From: Rappaport israeli
GTDB taxonomy: Bacteria > Pseudomonadota > Gammaproteobacteria > Cardiobacteriales > Cardiobacteriaceae
Length of the DNA stretch: 64,000 nucleotides
Assembly (NCBI RefSeq): GCF_001888055.1
Contig: NZ_LXHZ01000008.1
Span: 36,565-100,564, forward strand
Direction: 5' to 3'
Every line of letters starts with the position of its first letter. Within the stretch, counting starts at the first letter, position 1. The notes beneath the pieces are model-generated. The model searched no databases. It was not told the origin of the DNA and worked only from the letters and a program-made list of their open reading frames with translations. A program made the translations under genes and the position numbers. Positions 1-9,580 of this stretch are shown here, one piece after another.

Positions 1-422
1 TTAAAAAATGCAACAATTCCGCCCGTTGAGCTTGTTCTAATTTAGTTTGCGCTGGATGTTGTAGCATCTGCTCATAATGATGATGGCAAAAATAATTCTG
101 CCGACCTTTAAGCAGTGCCACTTTTTGCCGGTGATTGCAATGCTTTTTTTGCAATCGGCAAATCATGTATAAAAATTTGTTCTTGTAAGTTTTTAGTTGC
201 TGTGGAAATCAACACCTTATCAGCGCTTGCTAATGCAGGCAGTAAATAGGCAAATGTTTTACCCGTCCCCGTACCTGCTTCAGCAAGCAAGACGCCATTA
301 GTTTTAAAATTTTCATCAATGGCTTGAGAAAGCGCTAATTGCCCTGCACGCGGATGGTAACCTTTTAGCGCAGACGCCAATGCCCCATTCGGGGCAAATA
401 GCGTGTCGTGAGTATTCGCCAC
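1..422 (-). CDS. DinG/YoaA-type ATP-dependent DNA helicase, N-terminal part, frameshifted and cut by the window edge
   Basis: Superfamily 2, XPD-like helicases of this family unwind DNA during repair or damage tolerance. The visible N-terminus has a Walker A motif AEAGTGTGKT near residue 45 and the following STATKNLQEQ segment typical of YoaA/DinG. The reading frame stops at 108. The adjacent frame continues with VALLKGRQNYFC, the expected start of the Fe-S cysteine region, to the edge. Restoring one T in the run at 122-126 joins the two frames. The gene follows the PBP1B/lipoprotein pair on the same strand, 23 bases after the lipoprotein stop. YoaA and DinG cannot be separated from this fragment. 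Confidence 0.8.
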
Positions 423-445
423 TTGAGGGCAAAATCCAAACTAAA

Positions 446-1471
446 TTATAAAGAGGTTGCTTTTTCAGCAGCAGTAATAGCACCTTGATTATCGCCCATG
501 GCTTTACGCGCACTGGCAATCAAAGACCAACTTTTTTTAAGAATCTGATTAGACCCACCGACTTGTACCGCACGACTGGCAAAAGATTCCGCCTCGCGAT
601 GCTTGCCTTGGTGATAACGAATATTGGCAATATCATATAAAATTTTGCTGTTTTGCGGTTCCATACGCTGTGCATTTTCTAAATATGCCACCGCGCCATC
701 TAAATCCCCTTTACTAATGGCAGAAGAAGCTTTCTTGAGTAACGACCCTACCGCTGTACTCTCCCCTGCATTATTCGCTGATGTATCAGGACGCGCTGCA
801 GAAGCAACTTGCTGAGATTGCTCAGGAGCTGTTGTTGCTTGCGCTGGGGGCGTTTGCGCTGTGGGCTCTTGCATAACTTGCGCAGGTTGTGCGTATACAG
901 GTTCAGATGTAGTTGCAATAGTGCCCCCATTGTTAACGCTTGTTGTGGCATTTTGCGAAGGACGCAACGCTTGCGCTTGTGCACGCGCATCAACTTCGTT
1001 CACTTTAGGTTGGTCATATACGCCAGCATTAGGCGCAACCGCCCAACCATCATTACTTGCTGAGGGCGCATAAGCAGGCTGTGTGGGTGTATAAGGTCTA
1101 GCTTGTTGAGCAGGAGGTGCATAAGCAGGCTGGGTGGGTGTATAAGGTCTAGCTTGTTGAGCAGGAGGTGCATAAGCAGGCTGGGTTAGTTGCACAGGTC
1201 TGGCTGCTTGTTGCGCTAAAGTAGGATTTTGTCCATATGGGGTTACTTGCGCTGGTTGATTATTGCGATACACAGGTTGTGCTGTAATGCCTGTTGGCAC
1301 TGCAGGCGTAAATAGTGCGTTATTTTGAATCGGCGCGCGATGAACATCTGCCACATTGTTGCCTTGATAAATATTTTGATTGTTAACAGGGGCGCTACGG
1401 CTGCCATACATCATTCCAGTACAGCCTGTTAATAAGGTGGACACACCAAGAGCAAACCAAATGTTTTTCAT
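446..1471 (-). CDS. Proline/glutamine-rich outer-membrane lipoprotein with C-terminal TPR domain (LpoP-like candidate)
   Basis: 341 residues. A lipoprotein signal ends in the lipobox LLTGC (Cys about residue 17). Residues 20-230 are low-complexity, rich in Pro, Gln and Ala, with two and a bit copies of a 17-residue repeat (QPAYAPPAQQARPYTPT). Residues 240-341 look like two or three tetratricopeptide repeats, with motifs such as GDLDGAVAYLENAQRMEP and HQGKHREAESFASRAV. It lies 55 bases downstream of the PBP1B gene on the same strand. In Pseudomonas aeruginosa the TPR lipoprotein LpoP is encoded next to PBP1B and activates it. Architecture and neighbourhood suggest the same job here, but sequence identity could not be tested. 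Confidence 0.75.
   Translation of the reverse strand: MKNIWFALGVSTLLTGCTGMMYGSRSAPVNNQNIYQGNNVADVHRAPIQNNALFTPAVPTGITAQPVYRNNQPAQVTPYGQNPTLAQQAARPVQLTQPAYAPPAQQARPYTPTQPAYAPPAQQARPYTPTQPAYAPSASNDGWAVAPNAGVYDQPKVNEVDARAQAQALRPSQNATTSVNNGGTIATTSEPVYAQPAQVMQEPTAQTPPAQATTAPEQSQQVASAARPDTSANNAGESTAVGSLLKKASSAISKGDLDGAVAYLENAQRMEPQNSKILYDIANIRYHQGKHREAESFASRAVQVGGSNQILKKSWSLIASARKAMGDNQGAITAAEKATSL
1068..1185. repeat. 51-bp tandem repeat inside the lipoprotein gene
   Basis: Two complete 51-base copies begin at 1068 and 1119, and a 16-base partial copy begins at 1170. The two full copies differ at one position. The repeat is in frame and encodes the 17-residue Pro/Gln linker unit, so copy number could vary by slippage without breaking the gene. 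Confidence 0.9.
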
Positions 1472-1526
1472 ATACTTTTCCTCAATTTCTTAAACGCACG
1501 ATAATGAATATTCTAAAATAAAACGG

Positions 1527-3926
1527 CTAATGATTAAACCATCCTGATGAATCAGATTCCTGTGGAAGGCTTTGTAATTCTAAAGTAGGCGGTGGCGGTA
1601 AATTGTCCTCTGTTGGGGCATAAAATGAGTTGTCGTATCCACCAAAAAATGGGTCAATCACTATACTGCAATCATTATATGTGGTCGGTTCAGAACCTTG
1701 AATGAAGGGCAATTCAACAACCTCATTTGAATCACAAAACCCACCTGCTAATAATCCTGTGCGCTTATCAATAGCACGCATCACAATACCATCAGGCTGG
1801 TACAAATTAAGCGGTTCTAACGGCAACTGGCGCATGATATCCATCCAAATACGCAACGCCCCCGTGCTACCAGAGAGTTTGGTGGGTTTGTTTTGGTCGT
1901 TCCCCACCCAAACAACATTTAACAAATTACCACTAAATCCCGCAAACCAACTATCCCGATAATCATCGGTTGTGCCTGTTTTTCCTGCAATATTAAATTC
2001 AGGTGAAATTTTTTCTTTCATGCTAGCCGCTGTGCCACGACGTGGAATTTCTTGCAAGGTTCGCACTAACAAATAATACGGCGTTGGTTCAATCGCTTTA
2101 ATGCTACTCATAGCAAAACGATTGACCACCTCACCATCTTGAGTAGTGATTTCACGAATACTACGCAACGGGGTGTAATACCCACCATTAGCAAATGTTT
2201 CATAAATTTGCGCCATTTCTAAAGGCGTCATCTCCACCGCACCTAAAGATAATGAAGGATAAGGTGGCAAATCATTACGCGCGCCCAAGCGGCGCAACGT
2301 TCCGATGATATCGTCGATTCCCAAATCTAGCGCAATACGTGCGGTAGGAATATTGTAGGATTTAATCAACGCGTCCATTAACATAACATTGCCTTGATTG
2401 CGCTTAGAGTAGTTTTTAGGCGACCAACTCTGCCCACTACCGCTACGATAGGTCAACTCGCTGTCATCAATAATGCTTGCCAACGTATAAAGTTGAGGAT
2501 ATTCCAAAGCGCTTAAATATACTGCGGGTTTAATCAATGAGCCAGCTTGACGCTTAGCCGACACCGCGCGATTAAATCCTTGCTCACCCATAACCCTTGA
2601 GCCAACCAACGCTAGAATCTCCCCTGTATGACTATTGACCACTACTGATGCTGATTGTAGAAAATCAGTTTTCAGTCCATGTCTTTTTTCTAAAACGCTC
2701 AAACCTTCGCTTAAAGCACTTTGCGCTTGATGCTGGATTTGTGGGTCAAGTGTGGTGAAAATATTTAGCCCTTCTTTGGTTAAATCCTCTTGACTATAAA
2801 GCTGGTTGAGCTGTTGGAAAACCAAATCAACAAAAGCAGGATAACGGATGCGGTCTGATTGTTTTTGTGAGGTATCTACATCCAATGGCAAAGATTTGGC
2901 AAGCTCATTGTCTATTTGATTAATCAGCCCGCGTTGCTCTAACACATCTAAAATTAAATTACGACGCGCTAAGGCATATTCAGGATGGCGCAATGGATCA
3001 GCATTACCTGGTTCACGCACCAGCGCAACCAATAAAGCAATTTCATGAAGTCCCAAATCTTGTAAATCTTTACCAAAATAATACTCAGAGGCCAAACCAA
3101 ATCCATGAATCGCGCGCTGTCCATCTTGTCCTAAGTAAATCTCGTTTAAATAACCCTCTAAGATTGCTTCTTTACTGGAGTAATGCTCTAGCACCAGCGC
3201 CATAAGCATTTCTTTAAATTTGCGTGATAAAGTCTTATCGTTACTTAAATAGTGGTTTTTAATAAATTGCTGAGTAAGCGTACTCGCGCCTTGATAACCT
3301 GTTCTTGCAATAAAAGTTACATAAATTGAGCGGGCAATCCCTTTCGGGTCAATGCCTGGGTGTTTCCAAAAATTCTGGTCTTCTACTGCCATTAAACTAT
3401 CAATTAAAATCTCTGGCACATCTTCTAAATGCACCAAAATTCTGTCTTGATTGTGGGATGGATAAATGCTCGCCATACGTTGAGGCTCTAAGCGCTCTAA
3501 TATCACCTCTTCTAACGTGGTTAAATTTTCAATCTTGCTAATTGCGCCACCAGAAAAAGTAATTTTCATATGTCTTGGCGCTAACGTTGCATCCCAAAAA
3601 GCAAAGGCATCTGCATAATATTCAATAACATTATCCGCTTGCTTATACTGATGTAGGCGCGTTATATCATCGACCGCGGTGTAATTTAAAAGTGTCAGTT
3701 CTGCTTTTAACTGTTCTGGGGTTAGCGAAGCGCCAACATATAATTCTAATGGGCGGGCATATACTCTTGCTGGTATAGCCCAAAGTGCGCCCCCTAAATC
3801 TTGGTCGCTTAGGTTGTATTCTTTTTCCAACTTCAGTGCATATAAAAACGCCAATATCACACCAAAAATAGCCAGTACAACGCCAAAATAAAAAAAGTTG
3901 CGAATCATCTTAAGCAATACAATCAT
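1527..3926 (-). CDS. mrcB: Penicillin-binding protein 1B, bifunctional peptidoglycan glycosyltransferase/transpeptidase
   Basis: 799 residues. It polymerises lipid II glycan strands and cross-links them in the periplasm. An N-terminal membrane anchor (residues about 8-32) precedes a UB2H-like region, then the GT51 glycosyltransferase with EDQNFWKHPGID (catalytic Glu about 182). The transpeptidase has the SxxK motif SLIK (Ser about 463), SYN (about 523-525) and KTG (about 649-651). The C-terminus is a short Pro-rich tail. An AAGG Shine-Dalgarno lies about nine bases before the start, and the gene starts 16 bases after thyA ends. With the next gene it forms a likely synthase/activator pair. Confidence 0.95.
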   Translation of the reverse strand: MIVLLKMIRNFFYFGVVLAIFGVILAFLYALKLEKEYNLSDQDLGGALWAIPARVYARPLELYVGASLTPEQLKAELTLLNYTAVDDITRLHQYKQADNVIEYYADAFAFWDATLAPRHMKITFSGGAISKIENLTTLEEVILERLEPQRMASIYPSHNQDRILVHLEDVPEILIDSLMAVEDQNFWKHPGIDPKGIARSIYVTFIARTGYQGASTLTQQFIKNHYLSNDKTLSRKFKEMLMALVLEHYSSKEAILEGYLNEIYLGQDGQRAIHGFGLASEYYFGKDLQDLGLHEIALLVALVREPGNADPLRHPEYALARRNLILDVLEQRGLINQIDNELAKSLPLDVDTSQKQSDRIRYPAFVDLVFQQLNQLYSQEDLTKEGLNIFTTLDPQIQHQAQSALSEGLSVLEKRHGLKTDFLQSASVVVNSHTGEILALVGSRVMGEQGFNRAVSAKRQAGSLIKPAVYLSALEYPQLYTLASIIDDSELTYRSGSGQSWSPKNYSKRNQGNVMLMDALIKSYNIPTARIALDLGIDDIIGTLRRLGARNDLPPYPSLSLGAVEMTPLEMAQIYETFANGGYYTPLRSIREITTQDGEVVNRFAMSSIKAIEPTPYYLLVRTLQEIPRRGTAASMKEKISPEFNIAGKTGTTDDYRDSWFAGFSGNLLNVVWVGNDQNKPTKLSGSTGALRIWMDIMRQLPLEPLNLYQPDGIVMRAIDKRTGLLAGGFCDSNEVVELPFIQGSEPTTYNDCSIVIDPFFGGYDNSFYAPTEDNLPPPPTLELQSLPQESDSSGWFNH

Positions 3927-3942
3927 AAAACAACCTTTTCAA

Positions 3943-4719
3943 TTAAACGGCAACAGGGGCTTTAATAGCGGGATGATGCTGATAATCGCTCAGCGTAAAA
4001 TGTTCATAGCGATAATTATCAATGCTATTTTGCGCCTCAATCTGCATGGTGGGCAATGGATAAGGTGTGCGCGTAAGTTGTTCTTTAGCCTGTATTTCAT
4101 GATTATTGTATAAATGCACATCTCCCCCAGTCCAAATAAACTCGCCAACCTCTAAATGTGTTTGCTGTGCAATCATCATAGTTAGCAATGCATAGCTGGC
4201 AATATTAAATGGCACACCCAAAAAAATATCCGCAGAACGCTGATATAACTGACAAGATAACCGCCCATTGGCTACATAAAATTGAAATAAAGCATGGCAA
4301 GGTTGCAGTGCCATTTGCGATAGCTCACCTACATTCCATGCAGAGACCAATAAACGACGTGAATTTGGATCGTGTTTAAGGGTATCAATGAGTGTAGCGA
4401 TTTGATCTTGCCCCTGCCAATTGCGCCATTGCTTGCCATAAATGGGGCCAAGATTCCCTTCTGCATTGGCCCACTCATCCCAAATACGCACACCATTTTC
4501 TTTTAAATAGGCAATATTGGTATCGCCTTTTAAAAACCAAAGCAATTCATGAATAACAGATTTTAAATGAATTTTTTTAGTCGTTACTAAAGGAAATCCT
4601 GCTTTTAAATCAAAGCGCATTTGCGCGCCAAATAACGAACGCGTACCCACTCCTGTGCGATCATCTTTGCTTTGCCCTTCTTGTAAAATTTGCTCTAAGA
4701 GCTGAAGATAATTTTTCAT
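3943..4719 (-). CDS. thyA: Thymidylate synthase
   Basis: 258 residues, the short bacterial ThyA length. It methylates dUMP to dTMP using 5,10-methylene-THF. The catalytic Cys lies in [11 protein letters not shown], and the dUMP-binding segment [20 protein letters not shown] and a C-terminal [10 protein letters not shown] tail are present. Its ATG overlaps the lgt stop codon by four bases (ATGA), the classical lgt-thyA operon arrangement, so the two genes are probably translationally coupled. Confidence 0.97.
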   Translation of the reverse strand: MKNYLQLLEQILQEGQSKDDRTGVGTRSLFGAQMRFDLKAGFPLVTTKKIHLKSVIHELLWFLKGDTNIAYLKENGVRIWDEWANAEGNLGPIYGKQWRNWQGQDQIATLIDTLKHDPNSRRLLVSAWNVGELSQMALQPCHALFQFYVANGRLSCQLYQRSADIFLGVPFNIASYALLTMMIAQQTHLEVGEFIWTGGDVHLYNNHEIQAKEQLTRTPYPLPTMQIEAQNSIDNYRYEHFTLSDYQHHPAIKAPVAV

Positions 4720-5499
4720 AACTGCACTTTGGATTTATTGCGAAAGATTAAAAACAAACCCCCAATAATCATTGGCAAAGACAGCAATTGCCCCATTGTG
4801 AGCCAATTTTGCGCCAAATCATGTAAATGGCTATCGGGTTCGCGCACAAATTCAATTAAAAAACGAAACACGCCATAACCTAATAAAAATAATCCTGAAA
4901 CCTGCCCACGATAGCGCGGTTTAGCACTATAAAGCCATAAAATAATAAATAAAAACCAACCCTTCTAAAAACATTTCATACAATTGCGAGGGATGGCGCG
5001 GCAAAGATCCGCCTGTTGGAAAAACCATTGCCCAAGGCACATCAGTTACACGTCCCCATAGTTCGCCATTAATAAAATTACCAATACGCCCAAAAAACAG
5101 TCCAACAGGAATCAGTGGCGCAATAAAATCCCCAACTTGTAAAAAGGTTTTATCTTTGGCACGCGCAAACCACGCGCAGGCAATCATTACACCTAATAAT
5201 CCACCATGAAAGGACATGCCACCATCAGTAATGCGCAGTGGATACCAAATATCCTCACGCCAAAAAGACAGACCATAAAACAACACATAGCCAATTCTTC
5301 CGCCTAAAATCACGCCTAACATAATGTAAGTAAGCAAACTGCTCACCTCTTCTTCAGTCCATTGTGGGTTTGTTTTTGTGCGAAATTTTGCCAATTGATA
5401 ACCCAACAAAAAACCAACGACATACATCATGCCGTACCATGTTGGCTTAAAAAAACCAAACTCGACGATATAGGGACTGATTTGTGGATATTGAATCAT
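4716..5499 (-). CDS. lgt: Prolipoprotein diacylglyceryl transferase, with a one-base frameshift
   Basis: Integral inner-membrane enzyme that transfers diacylglycerol from phosphatidylglycerol to the lipobox Cys, the first step of lipoprotein maturation. The signature [17 protein letters not shown] is present, as is the N-terminal HGGLLG segment. The frame breaks after 190 residues at an A5 run (4951-4955 on the plus strand). Removing one base restores [16 protein letters not shown] and a C-terminus ending at the ATGA overlap with thyA, giving 260 residues, the normal length. Lgt is essential in most proteobacteria, so the extra base is probably a sequencing error. Confidence 0.93.
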
Positions 5500-5621
5500 G
5501 GGAAATAGCGGTTAAAAGGTGGGGGATGATAGCACAAGGTGCATTTAATTAATGATTTTTCTCAAACAAAGCCAAGCGCCTGATAAGTCAAGCGCTCAGT
5601 AAATTTTTAGCAAACATCTAA

Positions 5622-6677
5622 TTAAGCAATGGTGATGCGCTCATCTAAGAATACATCCTGAATGGCTTGTAAGAGTGAAACGCCTTCATCAAATGGGCGT
5701 TGGAAACATTTACGTCCAGAAATTAAGCCCATGCCACCTGCGCGCTTATTAATTACAGCTGTTCGAATGGCTTCTTCTAAATCATTTGCTCCACTTGATG
5801 CCCCACCAGAGTTAATTAGTCCAATGCGTCCCATATAGCAATTAGCCAGTTGATAACGCGTTAAGTCAATAGGATTGTCGCTGGTGAGCTTGCTATAGAC
5901 ATTTTCATGTGTGTGGCTAAATTTGATTTTGCCGAAAGCATTATTGTTAGTTGCTTGTTTTTGTTTAATAATATCTGCACCAATGGTTACACCAATATGA
6001 TTAGCCTGACCAGTTAAGTCAGCAGCGGTATGATAATCCACACCATCATGTTTATAGGCAGGGTTGCGCGTATAAGTCCATAGCACTGTTACCATTCCTA
6101 ATTCATGCGCACGCGCAAATGCTTCAGAAATTTCCATAATTTGGCGTCTAGATTCTTCCGCACCAAAATAAATAGTCGCCCCAACTGCAATTGCCCCCAT
6201 ATCAAATGCTTGATCAACTTGCGCAAATAATGTTTGGTCGTATTTTGCAGGCAAGGTGAGGGTTTCGTTGTGATTGAGTTTAACCATAAAAGGAATTTTA
6301 TGCGCATAACGACGTGAAACGCTTGCTAATACACCAAAGGTTGAGGCAACTGCATTACACCCCCCCTCAATAGCAAGCTCAACGATATTTTTAGGGTCAA
6401 AATACATTGGATTTTGTGCAAATGATGCGCCAGCAGTGTGCTCAATGCCTTGGTCAATTGGCAAAATCGACACATAACCTGTACCAGCTAAACGCCCAGT
6501 GTCTAAAATTTGTTGGAAAGAACGCAATACAGCGGGTGAGCGGTCTGTTTGACTAAAGACTCGGTCGATATAATCTTTACCTGGCAAATATAAATCTTCT
6601 TTTTTGATGCCTTCGCAAGTGTAATTTAATAAGCTATCTGCTTCATCACCTAACATTTTTTGAATATCAATACTCAT
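5622..6677 (-). CDS. fbaB: Class I (DhnA/FbaB-type) fructose-bisphosphate aldolase
   Basis: 351 residues. It cleaves fructose 1,6-bisphosphate to the two triose phosphates through a lysine Schiff base. The sequence shows [12 protein letters not shown], the KLNHNETL strand and GADIIKQKQ, whose lysine is the likely Schiff-base residue, all typical of the FbaB/DhnA family and unlike zinc class II aldolases. It begins 15 bases after the SH3 gene, so it may be co-transcribed with the pssA block. It is separate from tkt-gapA-pgk, which lacks an fba gene in this window. Confidence 0.92.
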   Translation of the reverse strand: MSIDIQKMLGDEADSLLNYTCEGIKKEDLYLPGKDYIDRVFSQTDRSPAVLRSFQQILDTGRLAGTGYVSILPIDQGIEHTAGASFAQNPMYFDPKNIVELAIEGGCNAVASTFGVLASVSRRYAHKIPFMVKLNHNETLTLPAKYDQTLFAQVDQAFDMGAIAVGATIYFGAEESRRQIMEISEAFARAHELGMVTVLWTYTRNPAYKHDGVDYHTAADLTGQANHIGVTIGADIIKQKQATNNNAFGKIKFSHTHENVYSKLTSDNPIDLTRYQLANCYMGRIGLINSGGASSGANDLEEAIRTAVINKRAGGMGLISGRKCFQRPFDEGVSLLQAIQDVFLDERITIA

Positions 6678-6692
6678 CTTTTTCTCTCCTAG

Positions 6693-7382
6693 TTAAAAAT
6701 CATTAAAGCGCGACTGACTGCGGTTAAGATTAAAAAAACCAACTGCCAGCCAGTGCAACACAAATCCAAGCAATACGAGCGCTCCCCCAATATAAAGTTC
6801 ACGATTATGAATTTTCTCTTCTAATCGTGCATTTTGATGGCGTAACTCTAAGTTTTTTTGCTCTAACTCAACAACGCTTGCTTGTAATTCGCGATTACGA
6901 GTATCCATTGCCACCACATTGCCTGAAATGCGTTTAATTGCTACCAAATCAGCCTGAGCCTGTGCTTCTTGCTGGCGTAAACTAACCAACTCATTTTGCA
7001 ATTGCTCAATAACATTACTACTGTTTTGTAGCTTGTTTTCATTCTCAAGCGCTTGCACTTTAAGTGTTTCTAATTGTTGCTGTAGTTGTTGATAGCGCGC
7101 ATGAATTGAGGGGGTATACATGATATTACGTATAGGAATCCAGCCTTTAAATTCATCTGTTTTAATCTGAACGTATTTATCATCATCGCTTTTTGCAAGA
7201 ATTTTAACTGGCGTACCAGCGCTCACGCTGCCTAAAAACTTGCCACCAACATTTGGTGCATCATTAATGCTGGTGCGCAAATCGTCACTAATCCACGCCT
7301 CATCTTGCGAATTTGCTACCCCTTGTGCAAAGCCTGCCGAAATTGTTATAAACGTTAAACCCAATGCAATTTTTTTCAACAT
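6693..7382 (-). CDS. Membrane-anchored SH3-domain protein (TIGR04211/YgiM type)
   Basis: 229 residues. A cleavable-looking signal peptide (MLKKIALGLTFITISAGFAQG) is followed by a bacterial SH3 domain (about 28-90, with GWIPIRNIMYTPSI). Then comes a long Gln/Leu-rich coiled coil (about 95-195), a single transmembrane helix (GALVLLGFVLHWLAVGF) and a short basic tail. The domain order matches the YgiM-like family, whose molecular role is poorly defined. The start overlaps the end of the upstream gene by seven bases, so the pair is translationally coupled. Confidence 0.85.
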   Translation of the reverse strand: MLKKIALGLTFITISAGFAQGVANSQDEAWISDDLRTSINDAPNVGGKFLGSVSAGTPVKILAKSDDDKYVQIKTDEFKGWIPIRNIMYTPSIHARYQQLQQQLETLKVQALENENKLQNSSNVIEQLQNELVSLRQQEAQAQADLVAIKRISGNVVAMDTRNRELQASVVELEQKNLELRHQNARLEEKIHNRELYIGGALVLLGFVLHWLAVGFFNLNRSQSRFNDF

Positions 7383-8044
7383 AATTTAGCCTGCAAACTA
7401 CGTAATTGTTGCCACAAGATGGCTTTATTTTCAGGAAGGAACAAACACTGATATGGATGGATAATGCTCATGGTTTTAGTATCATCAAAGGCGGTTAGTT
7501 TAGCGCAATTTGTCCATAAAAGATAATAATCTGCCTCAAGGATTGGCAATTGCATCGTTAAATTGAGTCTTATGTCCTGCGTATTTAGATACTCACTAAC
7601 CCTTACGAACATGTCTGCAATCTCATGCAAATGGCAATAACGCAATGCATTGTCTAATAGCTGACCTTCCAATGGAGACTGCCATAAATTCAAATGCGAC
7701 CCAGCTCCCCAAAGTGGGGGCAAGACTGAGATTACTTTTTGCCTATTGACCATACAGGTGAGAAAAGTAGCGCTGCCATAAGCAGATAAAGTATGTTGCT
7801 TTCCCAAATCAATAACGCTAGCGCCCTCATCTTTTATAAAATCTTCTTCCTTGATGGCAGGTTGTGCATTAAATACAGCAGGTTGAGGCGTTGGGGGAAT
7901 GACCTTTTCTTGAGAATTCTCTTCTGCGGATTGAGGATTACGCCTAAAGTGTTTATCACGCAATTGAGCACGTGATAGCCAATATTGATACCCCAAAAGC
8001 TCTAGCGCAATGTGTTGATTTTCCAAATACACCGCCACGCTCAT
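7376..8044 (-). CDS. Possible DNA polymerase III psi-subunit (HolD)-like protein
   Basis: 222 residues, not confidently recognised. The N-terminus (LELLGYQYWLSRAQLRD) resembles the clamp-loader-binding start of HolD, with its 'LGI..W.LR' pattern. The C-terminal HPYQCLFLPENKAILWQQL resembles the end of HolD-like proteins. The region about 30-80 is polar and probably disordered. If right, it would tether the clamp loader to single-strand-binding protein through chi/psi. It overlaps pssA by four bases (ATGA) and the SH3 gene by seven, so it is inside an operon. The assignment rests on short motif resemblance only. Confidence 0.4.
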   Translation of the reverse strand: MSVAVYLENQHIALELLGYQYWLSRAQLRDKHFRRNPQSAEENSQEKVIPPTPQPAVFNAQPAIKEEDFIKDEGASVIDLGKQHTLSAYGSATFLTCMVNRQKVISVLPPLWGAGSHLNLWQSPLEGQLLDNALRYCHLHEIADMFVRVSEYLNTQDIRLNLTMQLPILEADYYLLWTNCAKLTAFDDTKTMSIIHPYQCLFLPENKAILWQQLRSLQAKLC

Positions 8045-8784
8045 TTATTATTTAGTTGCCGTTTTTTTATCAAGCGCCAAATACTCCAGATAGGCCCTGA
8101 CACACCATAGGCTACAAATAAAGTAAACAATACTGGGGATGGTTCTAAAAACAATAAGGCTAATAATGCCGCGGGTAAAATAGCGCGTGAAAAAGGTAGG
8201 CGACTTTGTAATTTAAAAGTCTTAAAACTATAGTATTTAAAATTACTTACCATTGATAAGCCCGCCAACAACATCACGATTAAAGACACTACCACCAGCG
8301 CTTCACCCTGCCACTGATAGCGCGCCCCCACCCATACATAACCACACACTATCGCCGCTGCTGAAGGGCTAGGCAAACCGATAAAAACGCTTTTATCCAT
8401 CTCTGCAGCCTGAACATTAAAACGCGCCAAACGTAGCGCGGCACAAGTTGCATAAATAAATGCTGACATCCAACCTAACTTGGCTGGTAAAAAGGGCGTT
8501 GTTTCCACTGCATGCAAAGACCATTCATACAATACTAACGCTGGCGCAACTCCAAATGACACCATATCCGAAAGCGAATCGTATTGCACACCAAAATTAG
8601 ATTCTGTTTTAGTCCAGCGCGCAATCCTGCCATCAAGACCATCAAAAATCATCGCCGAAAAAATCAACATTGCCGCAAAACCAAAGCGCCCATCATTTGC
8701 AGCTAAAATGGCATAAAACCCACAAAATAGCGCTGCTGTCGTCATTGAGTTTGGCAAAATATAAATTGTTTTATAACCGCGCAT
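8041..8784 (-). CDS. pssA: CDP-diacylglycerol-serine O-phosphatidyltransferase
   Basis: About 247 residues. It makes phosphatidylserine from CDP-diacylglycerol and L-serine, the precursor of phosphatidylethanolamine. The CDP-alcohol phosphotransferase signature reads DGLDGRIAR followed by DSLSDMVSFG. Several hydrophobic helices mark it as the integral-membrane (type II) enzyme. The inner ATG at 8784 is chosen because AGGAG lies about eight bases before it. An upstream in-frame ATG at 8811 would add nine residues with no ribosome-binding site. Confidence 0.92.
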   Translation of the reverse strand: MRGYKTIYILPNSMTTAALFCGFYAILAANDGRFGFAAMLIFSAMIFDGLDGRIARWTKTESNFGVQYDSLSDMVSFGVAPALVLYEWSLHAVETTPFLPAKLGWMSAFIYATCAALRLARFNVQAAEMDKSVFIGLPSPSAAAIVCGYVWVGARYQWQGEALVVVSLIVMLLAGLSMVSNFKYYSFKTFKLQSRLPFSRAILPAALLALLFLEPSPVLFTLFVAYGVSGPIWSIWRLIKKRQLNNK

Positions 8785-8879
8785 TATTGCTCCTTTTTTT
8801 GCAAGAATCATACCCTTTTTGCAAAAAACACTCTAACAACACCCTCTTTTTACGTCTCAATAGTTTTAGAATTAGTAAT

Positions 8880-9572
8880 TTATTCACCAAGTTCCTCAAT
8901 AATTTTTAAAAGTGCTGTTTGTGGCTCAGCAGCGGTTGTAATTGGTCGTCCGATGACTAAAAAATCACTTCCGCGCTCGCATGCTTGCTTTGGGGTAAGT
9001 ATCCGACTTTGGTCGTCTTGACTAGCCCAGTATGGGCGCACTCCTGGGGTAACCGTAACCGCCTGAGGGAAACGCGCTTTAACTGCTTGCACTTCTAACG
9101 GCGAACAGACCACGCCATCTAATCCTGCCTCCATCGTCAAACGGGTTAAATGTGCGACTTGCTCAGGCAATGAGCGCACAAAACCCAAAGATTGATATGT
9201 TTGCTGATTCATGCTGGTAAGCACTGTTACCCCGATTAATAGCGGACGTTGATGATAACCTGCCAATGCCCGAGCAGCGGCTTCTAACATTTGCGAACCA
9301 CCACTTGCATGCACATTAACCATCCATACATTCAAATCTGCCGCCGCTTGAACCGCTCCAGCTACTGTTGCAGGAATATCATGATATTTCAAATCTAAAA
9401 ATACTCGATGCCCTAAATCCGCCAATGCCCGCAACAATGATGGACCACAGCGCGTAAATAAACTTTTACCCACTTTCAATAAACACTGCTGAGGATTTAA
9501 TTGCTCCGCCAAGACCAAAGCTTTGTCCGCACTATCATAATCCAAAGCAACAATAATCGAACTCTTTTGCAT
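8880..9572 (-). CDS. pyrF: Orotidine 5'-phosphate decarboxylase
   Basis: 230 residues. It converts OMP to UMP, the last step of de novo pyrimidine synthesis. The catalytic FLDLKYHDIP motif, the N-terminal VALDYDSADKA strand, the C-terminal TPGVRPYW loop and the phosphate-binding GRPITTA are all present. It follows lapB by eight bases on the same strand, a lapA-lapB-pyrF order also seen in Escherichia coli. Upstream of pssA, the roughly 95 bases after this gene's partner hold no recognisable gene. Confidence 0.96.
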   Translation of the reverse strand: MQKSSIIVALDYDSADKALVLAEQLNPQQCLLKVGKSLFTRCGPSLLRALADLGHRVFLDLKYHDIPATVAGAVQAAADLNVWMVNVHASGGSQMLEAAARALAGYHQRPLLIGVTVLTSMNQQTYQSLGFVRSLPEQVAHLTRLTMEAGLDGVVCSPLEVQAVKARFPQAVTVTPGVRPYWASQDDQSRILTPKQACERGSDFLVIGRPITTAAEPQTALLKIIEELGE

Positions 9573-9580
9573 TATTATTC

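Noticed and set aside
1068-1185. Regular repeats resembling a short CRISPR array
   Set aside because: The copies are directly adjacent without spacers, in frame, and encode a Pro/Gln linker.
5520-5610. Possible hairpin downstream of the fbaB aldolase gene
   Set aside because: The stem is short and imperfect and no T tract follows on the minus strand.
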